From Cololabis saira (lineage: Eukaryota; Chordata; Actinopteri; Beloniformes; Belonidae), in NCBI RefSeq assembly GCF_033807715.1, contig NC_084587.1, positions 11,081,916 to 11,145,915 on the forward strand: a DNA stretch of 64,000 bases, given 5' to 3'. Both the position numbers and the translations under genes were made by a program. Below, piece after piece: positions 40,701 through 55,227 of the stretch. The notes below the pieces were generated by a model, which was not told where the DNA came from, did not search any database, and saw only the letters and a list, made by a program, of their open reading frames with translations. Each line of letters starts with the position of its first letter. Position 1 is the first letter of the stretch.

Positions 40701-41089
40701 TCAAAGTTAGTCAAAAATGAGTATTGATTTGATTAAATGTTTGAAATCTTGTCAGTCCTTATTGTTCTTATGTACCGTATTATTGTTAAGGAAAATGGTC
40801 AAACTCAATTAAGTCCCAAAACTTGCATCTTGAGGCATTAATCTCAAATAAAAATATACTAGTTTTGAACAAGAATCAAACATATTTTTCTTCACAATAT
40901 TCATTGAAGTTTTAAACACATGAGTGAATCTTTACTAGATTACACTGGTATGTGAGGAAGAATTTGGTTTAAAATGACATGATTGGAAATAAAAAAAAGA
41001 AAAAGGAAAGTTATGGATTGGAAGTACAGCATAAACAAGCCAAATACTTGTCTTTGGTAATAACGCTAAACTATATTACAAGTGTACAA

Positions 41090-41600
41090 GTGTCAAAATG
41101 TATAATTCCAAATATTGAACCATCGGATTACTAAATGTTCAACATTTGGACTGACCACACAGCCCCACTGTCTCCCAACTTTATATTTTCTTTGAAATAG
41201 TACTGTATCTTTTTTTTTCTCTCTTCCACTGATGTGTTTTGGTTTGTAGTAACTAAAGTTTATATGCAGTGCGGTCACATTTTCAATGCACTCTGCTGTA
41301 CTAGTTAATATAGTGTTTAACATGAATACAACATTATTACCACAGCTATGTAGGGAACATTTAGTCTTCTACATGCTTATATTGTCTCAATTAATTTACT
41401 CACTGTTCCATTACTCATGTGCTGTATTGACTAAACAAAGTTATATTTGCTCTTACCACATCCATGAAGAAAGGAAACATTCAGTGTTGCACATAGAACT
41501 ATTTATTTAAAAATTTAATAAAATTGATGAACTTCCTTTAAAAAAAAACGTGGGAGAACAATTTTCTTCACACTAAAACATTAGCCCTGTTCTTCTTCAG
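41090..41600. other. No supportable gene
   Basis: AT-rich sequence with short frames only. It lies between the SCPP-like relic and a MADF/BESS-like exon. Confidence 0.4.
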
Positions 41601-41638
41601 GTTGCCTTGTAAATCTTGCTGGGCAGTTCGAATTTAAT

Positions 41639-41914
41639 TTAGTTTTTTGTCTCCGCTGATAAGGCCTTGAAATCATGCAGAATGCCTTCAAAGAAGAGCT
41701 TATTAGGGTTGGGGGGTGCTGCCTGGCTCACCAACTTCTCCACAGCTCCCATTAGCTGCCTTTCAAATGGAGAAAGGCCATCATGTGGCCTTTTCTGGGC
41801 CCTAGACCTGCCCCTGGAGGCAGATGCTGTGGGTGTGGATGATGGGATTGCAGGCTCTGGAGGTGCAGGCTCCAGGAAGTGCAGGCTCCAGGAAGAGTGA
41901 GAATGTCTCCTCAT
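41639..41914 (-). pseudogene. MADF/BESS-like last-exon fragment
   Basis: The frame ends with FERQLMGAVEKLVSQAA and KLFFEGILHDFKALS, resembling the C-terminal helices of MADF-BESS or Harbinger-associated Myb-like proteins, after an Arg/Ser/Pro-rich linker. Possible upstream exons on the same strand include a basic N-terminal piece (MSRKERRLREREEE, about 42340-42418). No full gene model can be closed. It is probably a transposon-associated gene. Confidence 0.4.
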
Positions 41915-43420
41915 TTTCTACCTCTGCATCTAGGCTCTGACTCACGCTCTGGCTCTGTCACCTGGCTGGTGGTGGCAGCAGGGACGTGCAGAGACCTTTG
42001 GAGGGGCAGGTGCAGAAATTTAAAAAAGGGACACATGGAACACATGACTTTAACACTTTCCGACAATAACTTTGTTACATTTGTTAGTTTGTTACATTAC
42101 AAAAAACTGTTGTGTGTTGTGTTGTATTACCTGCTCTGAACGTCTTAAACTTTACCCACAAACCACGTATTATAATAACAAACTAAAACTAATACTGAAA
42201 CTAATGGAAAAATACAAAACTATAATAACTCTGGATACCCACTAATTAAAACTAAAGTAATGACAGAAAAACATTACAGATCTGAATCAACATAAATAAC
42301 TGGTACATGTGCTTCCTGCTGTGCTCTTTGTTATCCAGCTGGTGATGGATCCACGGCCTTTAGCAGCCTCACTACACTCCTCTTCCCTCTCCCTCAACCT
42401 CCTCTCCTTACGAGACATGTCTGCACAATTAAATATCCTGATAAATAAAATAAAAATCTGATGCACATAAAACATGCGCCCACGCATACACGCAGCCAAG
42501 TGGGGGATGGCAACTTAATTTAAATTACTTTAAATTAAAATCACATGGCACGTGATGAGGACCTGCCAGGTGCATGTGAGGGAGGGGGATGTATTTGTAT
42601 CTGAATTATTATTAATTGTTAGAAGATATTGGTGAATTAATGGCACGATAGGTCCACACTTGAAAATTGAATTTTTTTTTTTTAATGGCTTTTAAAAAAG
42701 AAGGAAAAAAAAATCTGGCTGGCACTCAAGTTGCCACTGGTAGGTCTCTCCTCCAGGAAGGAAGAGGAAGCTCATAATTTGGTTGTATCGCCATGGCCGG
42801 GGGGCTGCTGCCTCAGATCCGCTCCTACACCTTTCCTTTTCTCTCTTCCTCTCCCTTCTATACGTGTCTCTCAAACCTGTCCATCTGCATATATTTAAGA
42901 TTCTGTGTCAAGCATAATTACAAGGAGATTTATTTTGATCTGTAGGCCTACATTGTTTAACTAGCTACATTAATCTACACTTATTTCTTTTTTTTTTTAC
43001 GTCAGTCTGTCCCTTACCAGATATATGCCAACCGTCTCTGACACTTTTTTCCATGCCTCGTTTTTTTTTTTAAGTCTCTGTACATAAAAATAGAGACGTA
43101 GAACAACTCTGGGAAACCAGACACCGCTATGATAAGTTTCTCCTCCATTTTCCTTTACAGTTTTGTATTGTCTTTCTCACGCTTTGGGCAAGGGTTCTTG
43201 CTTCGGGAATCCCGGTCTGTGATTGGACACTGCCTCATTTGCATAAAGTTGAGATTTTTCAACTTCAAATTGACGCACTGAACGCGCTGCTCCCGACACC
43301 TCCGACGGCTCCGACGCCTCCGACGCCTCTGCGCAGCGTGCTTTCATAGAAAATGAATGGCAGCCAGACGCCTATGACGCCCGTGGCGCTTTCAGAGTGA
43401 ATCCAGGGTAATTAGTCCTG
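41915..43420. other. Remainder of a MADF/Harbinger-like element or degraded gene
   Basis: This contains possible minus-strand exons near 42340-42418 and 42750-42860 and a GC-rich end (about 43270-43400) with GACGCCTCCGACGCCTC repeats. No clear inverted ends were found. A reliable gene structure is not visible. Confidence 0.3.
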
Positions 43421-44468
43421 TTTATTTCCGTTGTAAACACGTTACCATAATTCCTTATCTTTTAGGTGATTGTGTCTTATAAGTGCAAAAGCAGCACATC
43501 TCATTTCTCTGACTTTTTTCCTGATACTAATTCATCCTGTTTTCTTTAAAATCATTTAAATTATTTTGATATTAAAAATAAAGAATATAGCCTAACAAGT
43601 TCTTAGATGAGACTATACCTCTCTGCTCACATTCAGAAAATTGCTACAAAACTGATTCACACAGCAGTTTATAATGATCCTAAACGTACTGAGAAAACAA
43701 GTAAAGACTTTTTTGAAGGCAAATAAAAGTATTTTCTCCAATGGTCAAGCCACTTTCCAGATCTCCAGAAGACTAAGGGCCAATCCCAATTCTCCTTCAC
43801 TCGCCCTTCTTTTCTCCACTCGCACTTCTTTTCTTCCCTAAGCCCTAAAAAAGAAGGGGGAGATTTTAGGGCACTTGAAATCTAGGGCACTTGGCCCAGG
43901 TGCCTGTCCCAATTCTCCCCCTACCCCTCGTTTCCATCCCTACCCTGATCAGGAAGCTGAGAGCCAAAAGCTGTTTTAATTTCAGCTGTAGTGCTGTTAA
44001 TATGGCACTTATATTCCATATAAAAAAATGTGCACAGAAATATTTACAAAAAAAAAAGTTTGCAGTGTATGTGCTGCTACTGCTGATGAGGTGTCCTGTC
44101 CACCATTTTCTCTAAAAGGTTCAGGAACCTGTCCATATGTTCTTCATATAGTTTTGTACTTGTGTGGTTTTACTCACTTGGAAATACTTTTAAATTGTCT
44201 AATAAAACTTGTTTCACAACAGTTTTCTCTTCTGGGGTTTCTCAAAGTAAGGTAATGTCTCAAATTATAAACTGTACAACAAGATCAATAGTAAAATAAG
44301 GATAGTGAGAGAATCCGCAGTAAAAAAGGCTTTATTTGCTATATTCAAATAACATTTTTAAAAAGAAAAAAAGTAAACATTGCACGCAGAACAAAGAAAG
44401 GTGCTGTTCCATATAAAAAAATTTGCACAGAAATATGTACAAAAAAAAAAATTGCAGTGTATGTGCTG

Positions 44469-46154
<1,686 letters not shown>

Positions 46155-46229
46155 TTGACTCAAAAAAATGAAAAAATGCTTGCTTGCTCAAAATCGAGAC
46201 GAGTCTGTAAAGCATGTTTTCCTCGGTCG

Positions 46230-46330
46230 GCGAGCTTTAAATAGACGCAGCCTACGGCGTAGCTTACGGACCCTACGGCGTAGCTTACGTAGCCTACGGC
46301 GTAGCTTACGTAGCTTACGTAACCATATTC
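46230..46330. repeat. Tandem CCTACGGCGTAGCTTACG motif
   Basis: Three near copies of an 18-22 bp palindromic motif lie upstream of the Myb-like gene start. The motif resembles the core of the palindromic MITE family. Confidence 0.65.
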
Positions 46331-46911
46331 CGGCGCGATCTTAGCGAACAACGGACAAAAAAGGGATGATGTACATTCACTGAGTGAATATTATGAAAGT
46401 AAAATATCGGTTTGCGCCGAGAAATGTAATCAAAATGCATTTTTATGCAGAAACTAACTCAAAATATTGATTTTACTCCCAAAAAAAACAGAAATGTCCT
46501 CCATGTTTTTTTTTTTGATTCAGTCCGCAAATGACGACGAAAAGCATTCTGGGAAATCTTCATACCCCCTCGCTCGCCAAGTCAGCATCTGAAATCCCTC
46601 GATTTGAAGGGGCTATTCTCAGCCCCTAGCCCTCGTTATGCCCCCTCCCCCTTGGTGAAAAGAGGAATTGGGACACCACTACCTTCACGGGAACGCGCAA
46701 AAGTTAGGGTTAGGGAAGAAAAGGAGGGCGAGGGGGAGTATTGGGACGCACCCTAAGCTTTTTAGTAATTGAAGACAAACATGAAGGCAGAAAGGCCCGT
46801 AAACAGCAGCAGCTGAAGGTGACTGCAGTAAAGGCCTGAGATACCAGATCTCCAGAGAGGAAATTCAGAATTCATTTATTACGTTGGACTTAAGACCTAA
46901 CGTAGGCATTA

Positions 46912-48728
46912 CAGTTTTTTTCGATTGCTTACACACTAAAATTAAAAGTAGTACACTATTAGCAAAACCTTACACTCAAGAAGCAAAACATCAGCCCATA
47001 TTTGCACAACTATAAGCACATTGTCAACCTCCCACTTGTTGCAAAACTCTACACACAGTGATTTTCAAAACACTAAACACACTAAACGTACATTAGACAC
47101 AAAAATCTATCATAAAGTCACTTCTTTGCAATACCAAAGCACTGACTGTCAAATTAGCACACCGTCCAACCAGTTGGTTCAACACAGTCATCAGGTGTGC
47201 AAACACTTGTTTGCTTAAATGTAGACACACCAATCAGGTGTATCTACACTATAGAAAGCAGCAGGTGAGCTCATTGGTCTCCAAGCACAAGAGTCAGAGA
47301 AAGACTACAGTTTTTCTCGATTGCTTTGACACATTTTGCACATCATGGGTCAACTTTATCTAATGCTCACACCTTCTTTGCACAGCAAGAGTCCTCTCTG
47401 GCGAATCGGTTAACTATTTCTCATTGCTTTCACACAATTTTCTTTGACTTTTACTGTAATACACTTTTCAAAACAGTTAACACACTTCTCACAAAGAGAC
47501 ACAAAACATAACTGATTTACCATGGCAACACATTGCAGACACTTTGTAGCAGCCAATTGGAACTGCTCTCTCAATTCTAAAAAAATATCAGCACCTGTGT
47601 GAACTCTCTTTGCAAAACAAAGCAAGTAGTCCTCAACCTATCAAAGAGGTCAATAGCTTGAAGTTGACACCAAGCATGGATGGAGGAGGACGTGGACGAG
47701 GACATGTGGCCTGATCGTCAGGCCCGTGTCGACAATGCGTAATTTTCCTGTATTTTTATTTTTTTCATATTTACAGGGTTTCATTTGATTGTGTTTCATT
47801 TACAATACTTTCTTTGACAATTGACCTTTGTTGTAGTGCATATTGAACCCTGTCATTTTGATTACGTGCATGTGACAAGTACTGCAATAAATATTTTTCT
47901 GTCAGAATCTTGACATTTTGTACACAGTAGTACAAATGTAAATCAATGGTGTTGACAGGAACTTCAGCAATACAAAAACAGATCTACAATATTTTACTGT
48001 ATACACATTTTCTGATTTTACTGTAAATACTCTGAGACAGTATATTTCTAAGTTATATAACTAAGTTAGAGTGCTCAATACAAAACCCAAATTGTAGTAT
48101 GTTGTCAGTTGTAAAATAGTCAATACTATGAGGGTGTTGAACAAAAGTTGGTATTGATAGCTGTGGTTTCAATTTTGTTATCCATCGTTACAGTAAATAA
48201 ATGAGAAAACACACATGTTCAATTGAGAAAAAATTCTAGGTTTTGATGGAAAAGTTTGGTTTTGATGGATGTGTGACAAGTTTTGAGAAAGTGGTGTCAT
48301 TCTGCAAATATCATAAAGTGTTTTGGTTATTTCAGCTTCTGTTAAGGGCTTTGTGTGAGCTGTTTTGAAAAAGTAAACTGTGAATGGAAAAATGGGCCAA
48401 AACGATCAAGAAAAACTTTATATTTGTACTTTGTTGATAGTAGCCTACTCTTATCATAGGGACGTAGAATTGCTAAAAGTGTTTTAGGTTTATCACAGCA
48501 GAGTGTAACTCGTGCAAACAGAGTATAGTAATGTGAAACGTGTTTGTTTCATATGGTAACAAAGTGTGGTTTTGAAAAAGAAGTGTATAGTTTTTACAAG
48601 CGTGTTTAATTTTGCAAAGGATCTGTAGTGTTTTGCTAATTTGGTGTGTTGTTGTGCTAATTGTGTGTAGTGTTTTGAAACCACGGGCCCTGTTTTGAAA
48701 ATCATGCTTAGGCAATCAAGAAAAACTG
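46912..48728. mobile_element. Outer Tc1-like TIR element
   Basis: CAGTTTTTTTCGATTGCTTA at the left and GGCAATCAAGAAAAACTG at the right are inverted and flanked by TA. It holds a second element of the same family. Confidence 0.65.
47308..48418. mobile_element. Inner Tc1-like TIR element
   Basis: CAGTTTTTCTCGATTGCTTT and CAAAACGATCAAGAAAAACTT form the ends with TA on each side. Near 47675 it retains a MDGGGRGRGH start followed by a stop, the N-terminal scrap of the transposase type seen at 34878. Confidence 0.65.
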
Positions 48729-49182
48729 TAAATGTAAAGTTTAATCATTTGAGTATTTAAAATGATGGCCATTTGGTACCACTTGGAGCTGTGCATAATG
48801 ATTGACTCTCACCCCTCTAGAAGGTTTACTTCAATTACTACATCTTTCTTAAAGGTCTATTTAAAAAGAAGAGGCCCCCACAACTGCTTTCTGATGTTTA
48901 TCGCCCACCAGGCTTGCTGCCGCTCTTAACGCCACCGTTTCCACAGTTAAACTTGTGTCCAATTCTGCAAAATTGGATTAAAATATGTTCATCATCCAAA
49001 TCTCTCTATGTACGCCTCAAAACTCAAGCATGTTATCATTGAGAACGCCGTTGAAGTTTCAGTTGATATAAACTGGATGAAATTTCTATGAAGTAAACGG
49101 TAATTAAATCATTAAAAAGTCAACATATTCCAAATATTTTCATGCATCAACTTTATTAATCCTTTAAACACATTAGTGAGCA

Positions 49183-49188
49183 TTTATT
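49183..49188 (-). terminator. Poly(A) signal of SCPP-like gene B2
   Basis: AATAAA on the minus strand, at the position matching 32358 in copy B1. Confidence 0.6.
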
Positions 49189-49327
49189 GGATTACATTGG
49201 AGATTGATGAAGCATTGATTTGATTGATTATCAGCACATCCAACTGAACAGAAACATCAATATTGTCAAGAATCCATTCAAAATAGACTTGTAATCATTT
49301 ATTGATTTTCTGCTGATATTTCAGACT

Positions 49328-49767
49328 TTATCTTTGGTTTTGAAGAAGTTGGAGAAGAGAGGCAATTAGCTGGGCCAGGGTTGCTGCATTGTTCGTTGCG
49401 GTGGTTGCAGTGGTGGCCTGAGTGGTGGTGGTCGCCTTAAAGAGAAATCAGAAACATCATTGTCAGACTTACAGAAATGATTTTCAGGAATTTCACAGTA
49501 AGTGATGGTAATGTCTGAATTAACATTATAGAAGAAAGAAGAACTCACCTCATTTGAGTTGGAGTTGGAATCGGAATCGGAGCTAGAACGAACAAATCGC
49601 TCCTGCTCCATCTGCTAATAAAAAGTAAAAGTTTGGTTCCATCATCCATATTACAAAGCAAAATACTGCTGTATACATATCTGATGATTCTTGTAACATG
49701 TAACACTTACAGGTTGAGCCAGAGTGAGACTCAGGAGGCATCCCAGTACAAGCGCTACCTTCAGCAT
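49328..49767 (-). CDS. SCPP-like small secreted protein, subfamily B copy 2
   Basis: Exons are 49711-49767, 49549-49611 and 49328-49435, all phase 0 with GT-AG sites intact. The 75-residue product has the same signal peptide as copy B1. It then has MEQERFVRSSSDSDS ending SNSNE, a Thr-rich run and LAQLIASLLQLLQNQR. It differs from B1 mainly in exon 3 (Glu-Arg-Phe-Val for Lys-Arg-Phe-Ala). The 5' UTR ATTTC before ATG replaces the GAAACC context, so initiation may be weaker. Confidence 0.75.
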
Positions 49768-49987
49768 GATTTCAGTGATCTCACCTGTGGGAACAAAAAT
49801 AATATTAATGAAAACTTTCTCAAATGCACAAAACAATCAAGTGACTCAAAATAATTAAATACTCCAACATTCTCATGAATATAGTTCTGAAATTATTGAG
49901 TATTATAGTTACAATCAAGTCCTCAAGTCTTCAGCAGATTGTCACAGAGCGTCGATTTTGCTGTGTTGCTCTGAACATTGAACTTCT

Positions 49988-49996
49988 CTTTTATAC
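49988..49996 (-). promoter_or_regulatory. TATA box of SCPP-like gene B2
   Basis: GTATAAAAG on the minus strand, in the context conserved with 31551 and 55887. Confidence 0.7.
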
Positions 49997-50844
49997 ACTT
50001 GCAGGAGCAGAGTTGTTGAGAAACTACAGTCATTAAGTAATCTACCACATCTATGATTCAAAGTGTGATTAAAGATGAGAGCTTAAAACTGTTTCTGGAC
50101 AGGATTAGAAGGATATGTTGTAGTCTGCCTGGTGCTCTGTGTGAGAAACAATAAAATCTGAAGGATCTGCATGAAATTGAAAAGCAAATAGTTTTTCGTA
50201 TCAATAAAAAGCACTGTATATTATCAGAGATGTGTAAGTTTACTCTCCACCCTTCAAAATAAACATATTAGTACATAGATGTCACACAAGTAAATACCTG
50301 GTCTTATATTACAAATTCAGAGGCTTAGTGGTTTCGATAAGTGACTGACAACTCCCACTGAATCCACCAGCAGTTACTCTAGTCTAGTTGCTCTAAAGTT
50401 AGTCAAATGTGAATATATAGTTGAGTTTAATCTTTGAAGTCTACACGGCTTGTCAGTCCTTATTGTCCTTATGTTTTATTGTGAAGGAAAATCATCAAAC
50501 TCACTTAAGTCCTAAAATGTGCATCTTGAGCCATTAATCTTAAATACAAATGTCATACTAGTTTTGAACAAGAATGCAACATAGTCTGCATATCTTTCTT
50601 CATGAAATTCAATGTTGTTTTAAACATGGGAGTGAATCTTTATTAAAGTACACTGTTGTGTGTGTAAGCATTGGGATTAAAATAACATGATTTAAATTGG
50701 AAATAAGAAAAGAGACTGAAAAGTTATGGATTGGAAGTAGAGCATAAACAAGCCAGAAACATCACTGGTGTCAAAAAAACAAAGCACATGTAGACTTTTG
50801 ATCAGTTATTGCTTTCTGGTTACATTTCAGATTTATCTTTTGTT

Positions 50845-50910
50845 TTAAAAAAGTTGTAGAAGGGCAGCGATGAGCTGAGACAGGAGTGATGGGATGTCCG
50901 CAGTTGGTCC
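50845..50910 (-). pseudogene. Orphan SCPP-like exon 4 (paralog D)
   Basis: After a TTTAAG acceptor the exon reads GPTADIPSLLSQLIAALLQL then Phe and stop, a shortened form of the family's C-terminal helix without the Thr run. I find no matching exon 2 or 3 upstream (50911-52200). It may belong to a degraded gene or be an alternative last exon. Confidence 0.5.
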
Positions 50911-50999
50911 CTTAAAGAGACAAACAGCAGATGAGTTTCTCAGACATTTTTCATGACATGTTCACGACATAATTAACTGTAGAGAAAATAGAAGATAAG

Positions 51000-52200
51000 A
51001 GAGATAATACACTACAAATGTACTTTATAAGAGACACGTTACTTAAAAAAACAACAAAAACAAAACCCCAAATAAACTAAAGCTTCATCCTAAGGGATCC
51101 AACCACAAGTGGCCAGTGCTTAGTATGTGTTCACACCTGGCATAAAAAAATTCCCCCAAATGTCTCTTGAATGATCATGTTTTATTTCATGTACTTTATA
51201 GATAAACATTGACACTATTTTTGTTGGCAAACCCCAAAATGCATTGTTATTTTATGTACAACTCACCTGTAACATTCACATGCTTTAATAAAGAGTAGGA
51301 TGAAATAAATCATTTTCCTTCCTGATTTTGAAAACAAATACCAAATAAATCTATATGTACTTGTACTACACAAATTAGTTCCTATAGAGTTAAAGAGGAG
51401 GAATGGACTAGATAATAATTAGGGGGTGGTTTCAGACACTACCACTCGAAGAAGTGACGCTGAAAGAGAAACTGTCTTCAGTAACACTTCATTTAAAACA
51501 GGGGTGCCCAAACTTTGGCCCTCCTTGCCATTTGATGTTATAAAACATATTACTTATCTATTAGGTGTGCTCATAGCCACTACTTTATATATAGCAGTAT
51601 GGGGCTAAACTCTTCACTCATGGTGCTGCTGAAGAAATCAACTTGAAAAATTGAGGATCTTTAAACAGTGGGCAAATTGCACACTTTTTTTTCTCTCTTT
51701 TTTACATTACAATAAATAATTTACTTAATTATATACAACTTTTTATTAATTTGGGAAGATCACCCATGACCCTTTGCACAAGCAGCATCATTCACAGATT
51801 TGCAGGTTAGACCAACAGACCAACATTGAGCGCCAAAGACAGAGGAGCACAGACAAGACACGTTTTAACCCAGCATGGGGAGAAAAATATTTTTTTACGG
51901 ATATTAATTCTAAAGCAGTCTGTCTCATCTATAACCAGTCTGTGGCTGGACAAAAAGAATACAATGTACATTGCCACTGCGGGACTAAACACAGTGGATG
52001 TTAAGCGGGAAGCATGTTGTCATGCAATTTCTATGTAGTAAATATAAATCAAAACATATTTTCATGTATCAACTTTATTAAAACAGATTAATGAGCATTT
52101 ATTGAATTGGAGATTGATGAAGCATTGATTTCTGATTGTCAGCATAACACAAATTGAACAGAAACATCAATGGTGTGGAAAATCCCAGTCAAAATAGATT
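51000..52200. other. Gene-free; dispersed repeat fragments
   Basis: A hAT-type end (CAGGGGTGCCCAAACTTTGG) occurs at about 51499. The rest is AT-rich without supported genes. From 52040 the sequence is the 3' flank of the SCPP-like copy at 52238. Confidence 0.4.
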
Positions 52201-52237
52201 TGTAATCACTTATTGAGTTTCTGCCGACAATTCAAAC

Positions 52238-53273
52238 TCAACTGAATCTGTTTTGAAGAAGTTGGAGAAAAGAAGCAATCAGCTGGTTCAGGATTTGTGC
52301 AATAGGGTTTACACCCAGTACTGCACTGGGTGTAAACCCCATTCCCTTAAAAAGAAATGAGAAACATCATTGTCAGACATACGGCAAATCATTTCCAGAA
52401 ATTTCACAATAAGTGACAGCTCGGGGGGACGTCCCCGAGGCCTAGGCCTGGGTCTTGGCGTGGGGCTTGGCAGACGTGGCGGGGGAACTTGACGTGGCTG
52501 AGGAACTCAGGATACGTGGAGCTGGCTGAGGGGGAGCCCGGGTCCGTGGTGCTGGCTGCGGGGGGTCCGGGACCATCACCGGAGCAGGGGCTGATGCGTC
52601 CGGGACCACCGCCGACGACGCGCCCGAGACCACCGCCGGAATAGCGGCTAGCTGGGGCGCCAGCGTCAACGCCGTCGTTGGCGTCGCCCCAGAGCCTGGA
52701 TGCTCCGGGGGCCACCCCGAGCCAGGCGTGTTCCCCGGAAGGGGGATTCCTCCTCGTCCGGGGAGTCCAGCTCATCAGGGTGCCGCCAACCAGGGATTGT
52801 GAGTTCCGCCTCCTGGTACACAATGGCCTAGAAGGCGGCACTCTCGCCCACTGGGTCCATACTGGTCGGTCCATTCTGTCAGGCAGGTGAGGTGAGGACC
52901 CAGATGCAGGAGAGCGAGGCAGGAGTTTGCAACAAAAAGGGTTTATTCCAAAAAGGCAAGGACCAAAAACAAAAGCGCTGCTTGGCAGGATCAAACACTA
53001 ACACAGGAACAGGGATCAAAACTGGAGCAAAAACAGGAAACATGGAGGGAAGCACAGTACGGACCGGCAGGGAACAAGAGAATGACAAGACCAGATATAC
53101 TCAGGGGATAACGAGACACGACGAAACACAGATGCAGACAATCAGGGCAGATGGGACACAGGCAGGGCAAAACAGAAACTGAAAGGCTGGGGGGAATGTC
53201 AAACCCTGACACTTACAGACTGAGCCAGAGTGAGACTCAGGAGGCATCCCAGCACAAGCAGTAGTTTCAGCAT
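52238..53273 (-). pseudogene. SCPP-like copy C: exon 3 replaced by an insertion, TATA lost
   Basis: The signal-peptide exon (53217-53273, MLKLLLVLGCLLSLTLAQS) is intact with a GTAAGT donor. Exon 4 (52238-52345) is open and phase 0. It encodes an unusual VNPIAQILNQLIASFLQLL-type helix ending NRFS, with no Thr run. Between them a repeat of about 790 bp (52421-53213) takes the place of exon 3. Upstream, the segment holding the TATA box is deleted (about 53485). The two surviving exons could still splice in frame, but expression is doubtful. Confidence 0.65.
52421..53213. mobile_element. GC-rich dispersed repeat inserted in SCPP-like copy C
   Basis: The sequence changes sharply to GC-rich DNA with a GACCCAGATGCAGGAG motif also seen near 56770. 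It ends AATGTCAAACCCTGAC. Frames across it are compositional and do not look like a real protein. Borders are inferred from loss of the gene's intron sequence. Confidence 0.55.
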
Positions 53274-53439
53274 GGTTTCAGTGATCTCACCTGATGGAAC
53301 AAAAACAACAGTGAAGGCTTCCTCAGATGAACAAAATCATAAATTGAAAAAAAAAAGTTAAATACTCTCATATTCTCACACAAAAAAAACCCTGAAATGA
53401 ATGAGCAATATAATTACAGTCAAGTCTTCCCGGCTTCAG

Positions 53440-54990
53440 CAGACGGTCACGAAGGTTGTTGTGTTGCTCTGAACATTGAACTTCTCTACATGAGCAAAGT
53501 TGTTGAGAAACTTCAGTCATTAAGACATCTTTAATATCTATTTCAAAGTGTGACTAACGATGACAGATACAAATTATCCCTGAATAGGATTACAAGGATA
53601 TGTTGTACTCATCCTGTTGCTCTGATATAAATACTAAAATCCATGGGATTTGTTGGAAATTGAAAAATAAATCTGATCTTCGTGTTAATATAAATTATAG
53701 TTACTGTTTTTTTTATGGTTACATCGCCACCTAGTAGTAACAACTTCATAAATACACATCACACATGGAAATACCTGTTCTTACCATTTCAGATGAGTTG
53801 TTTAGTAGATAAAGTGCTAACTAGTTAGCAACGACACCCACTAAATCCATCAACTCGTTCTGCCTTGTTTTGGTTTAAGAAATATAAAAAGTTGCAGCTC
53901 TTCTTGAAGTTTGCTAAGAAAATAATAATAATAGAGAGTTCAATAGGCTACATGTTTGAAATATTCAATACTCAAGCAATTTTTTTTCTGCCTCTGAAAT
54001 TTTCAACATATAGCCTAAGTCATGATGTATTAAAGCAAAGGAAAGGAATGAAACTGCTTTGAAGAAATAGAACTCCTTTGCAGTAAAATGAAAACAAATT
54101 AGATTTATTTTGAAGGAATTTATTATATTTGCATAAACTACCAAAGTAACTTTTGGACTGCTGTGCAGGATGTCCGTATGATCCGCTCCATACTGGTGTA
54201 TCACACTGTGGGTGCTTTCACTCTGACCATTTGGATTGACGTTTGCTTGTAAACAGAGGAAAATGGACATTTAGGCTTCACAACGTCACATTATGCGACA
54301 GAAACGTCACCAGCGTCATGTGTGCGACCTGTGTTTACAATTTGTTTGGCCACTGTAGTTACTCAGGTCATTTGTTGATGTTTTTTTCCAGGATTCCGAT
54401 TGGCTAGCATGACTTTATGCTTCTCGTTACACTGCCGCCTGTAGGTTTGGCTCATAGCACTTTAACAGCGAATTTATGCGGGTTTGTGTAAATTATGGTA
54501 TTTTTCAAAACGTAGAAGAGGAAATATCTGTTTTTGTAAATATGTGGCCTTACACACAAGGACACGGGTTTTCAAAATAACACAGGAACTAAATACCAAA
54601 ACTGTGACACGAGTGGTACACAGTGGTTCGTAAAGGAGCACATGCTGTAAACAAAGAGGGATTAACATCCAGTTTATTTCTGTTGTAAATGTGTTACCAT
54701 AATCGCTTATCTTTTAGGGGATTGTATCCTATTAGTTCAACAGCAGCACATCTCATTTCTCTGAAGTTATTCATGATCATAACTCATCCTCACACTTCAG
54801 CAGCTTTTTTTAAAAGTCATTTGAGTTATTTTGATATTAAAAACAAAAAAGTAAATGAAAGTGAATGAAAAATGACTGTCCAACAAAGAGTAATTAATAT
54901 TATACACATTTTTGATGGTGATGTTTTTTTTAATTGTGTTTAATGTGCTTGAAGTTTCAGTTGATATGAACTGTATGAATTTTCTATAAA
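53440..54990. other. Gene-free flank of the inverted duplication
   Basis: Holds the upstream flank of copy C (53500-53870) and, from about 54240 to 54800, the reverse complement of the 3' flank of gene B1 (32700-33640). No gene is present. Confidence 0.5.
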
Positions 54991-55227
54991 GTAATTTTAA
55001 ATTAAATCATTAACAAATCAACATATTCCACATATATTCATGTATCAACTTTATTAATGCTTTAAATACATTAGTGAGCATTTATTGAATTACATTGGAG
55101 ATTGATGAAGCATTGATTCCATTGATTCTCAGCACAACGCAAAATGAAGCAAAACATCAATATTGTCAAGAATCCATTCAAAATAGACTTGTAATCATTT
55201 ATTGATTTTCTGCTGATATTTCATCCT

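Noticed and set aside
52404..52994. 196-residue Pro/Gly/Ser-rich frame
   Set aside because: It lies in a GC-rich dispersed repeat. Composition explains the open frame, and no domain or splice context supports it.
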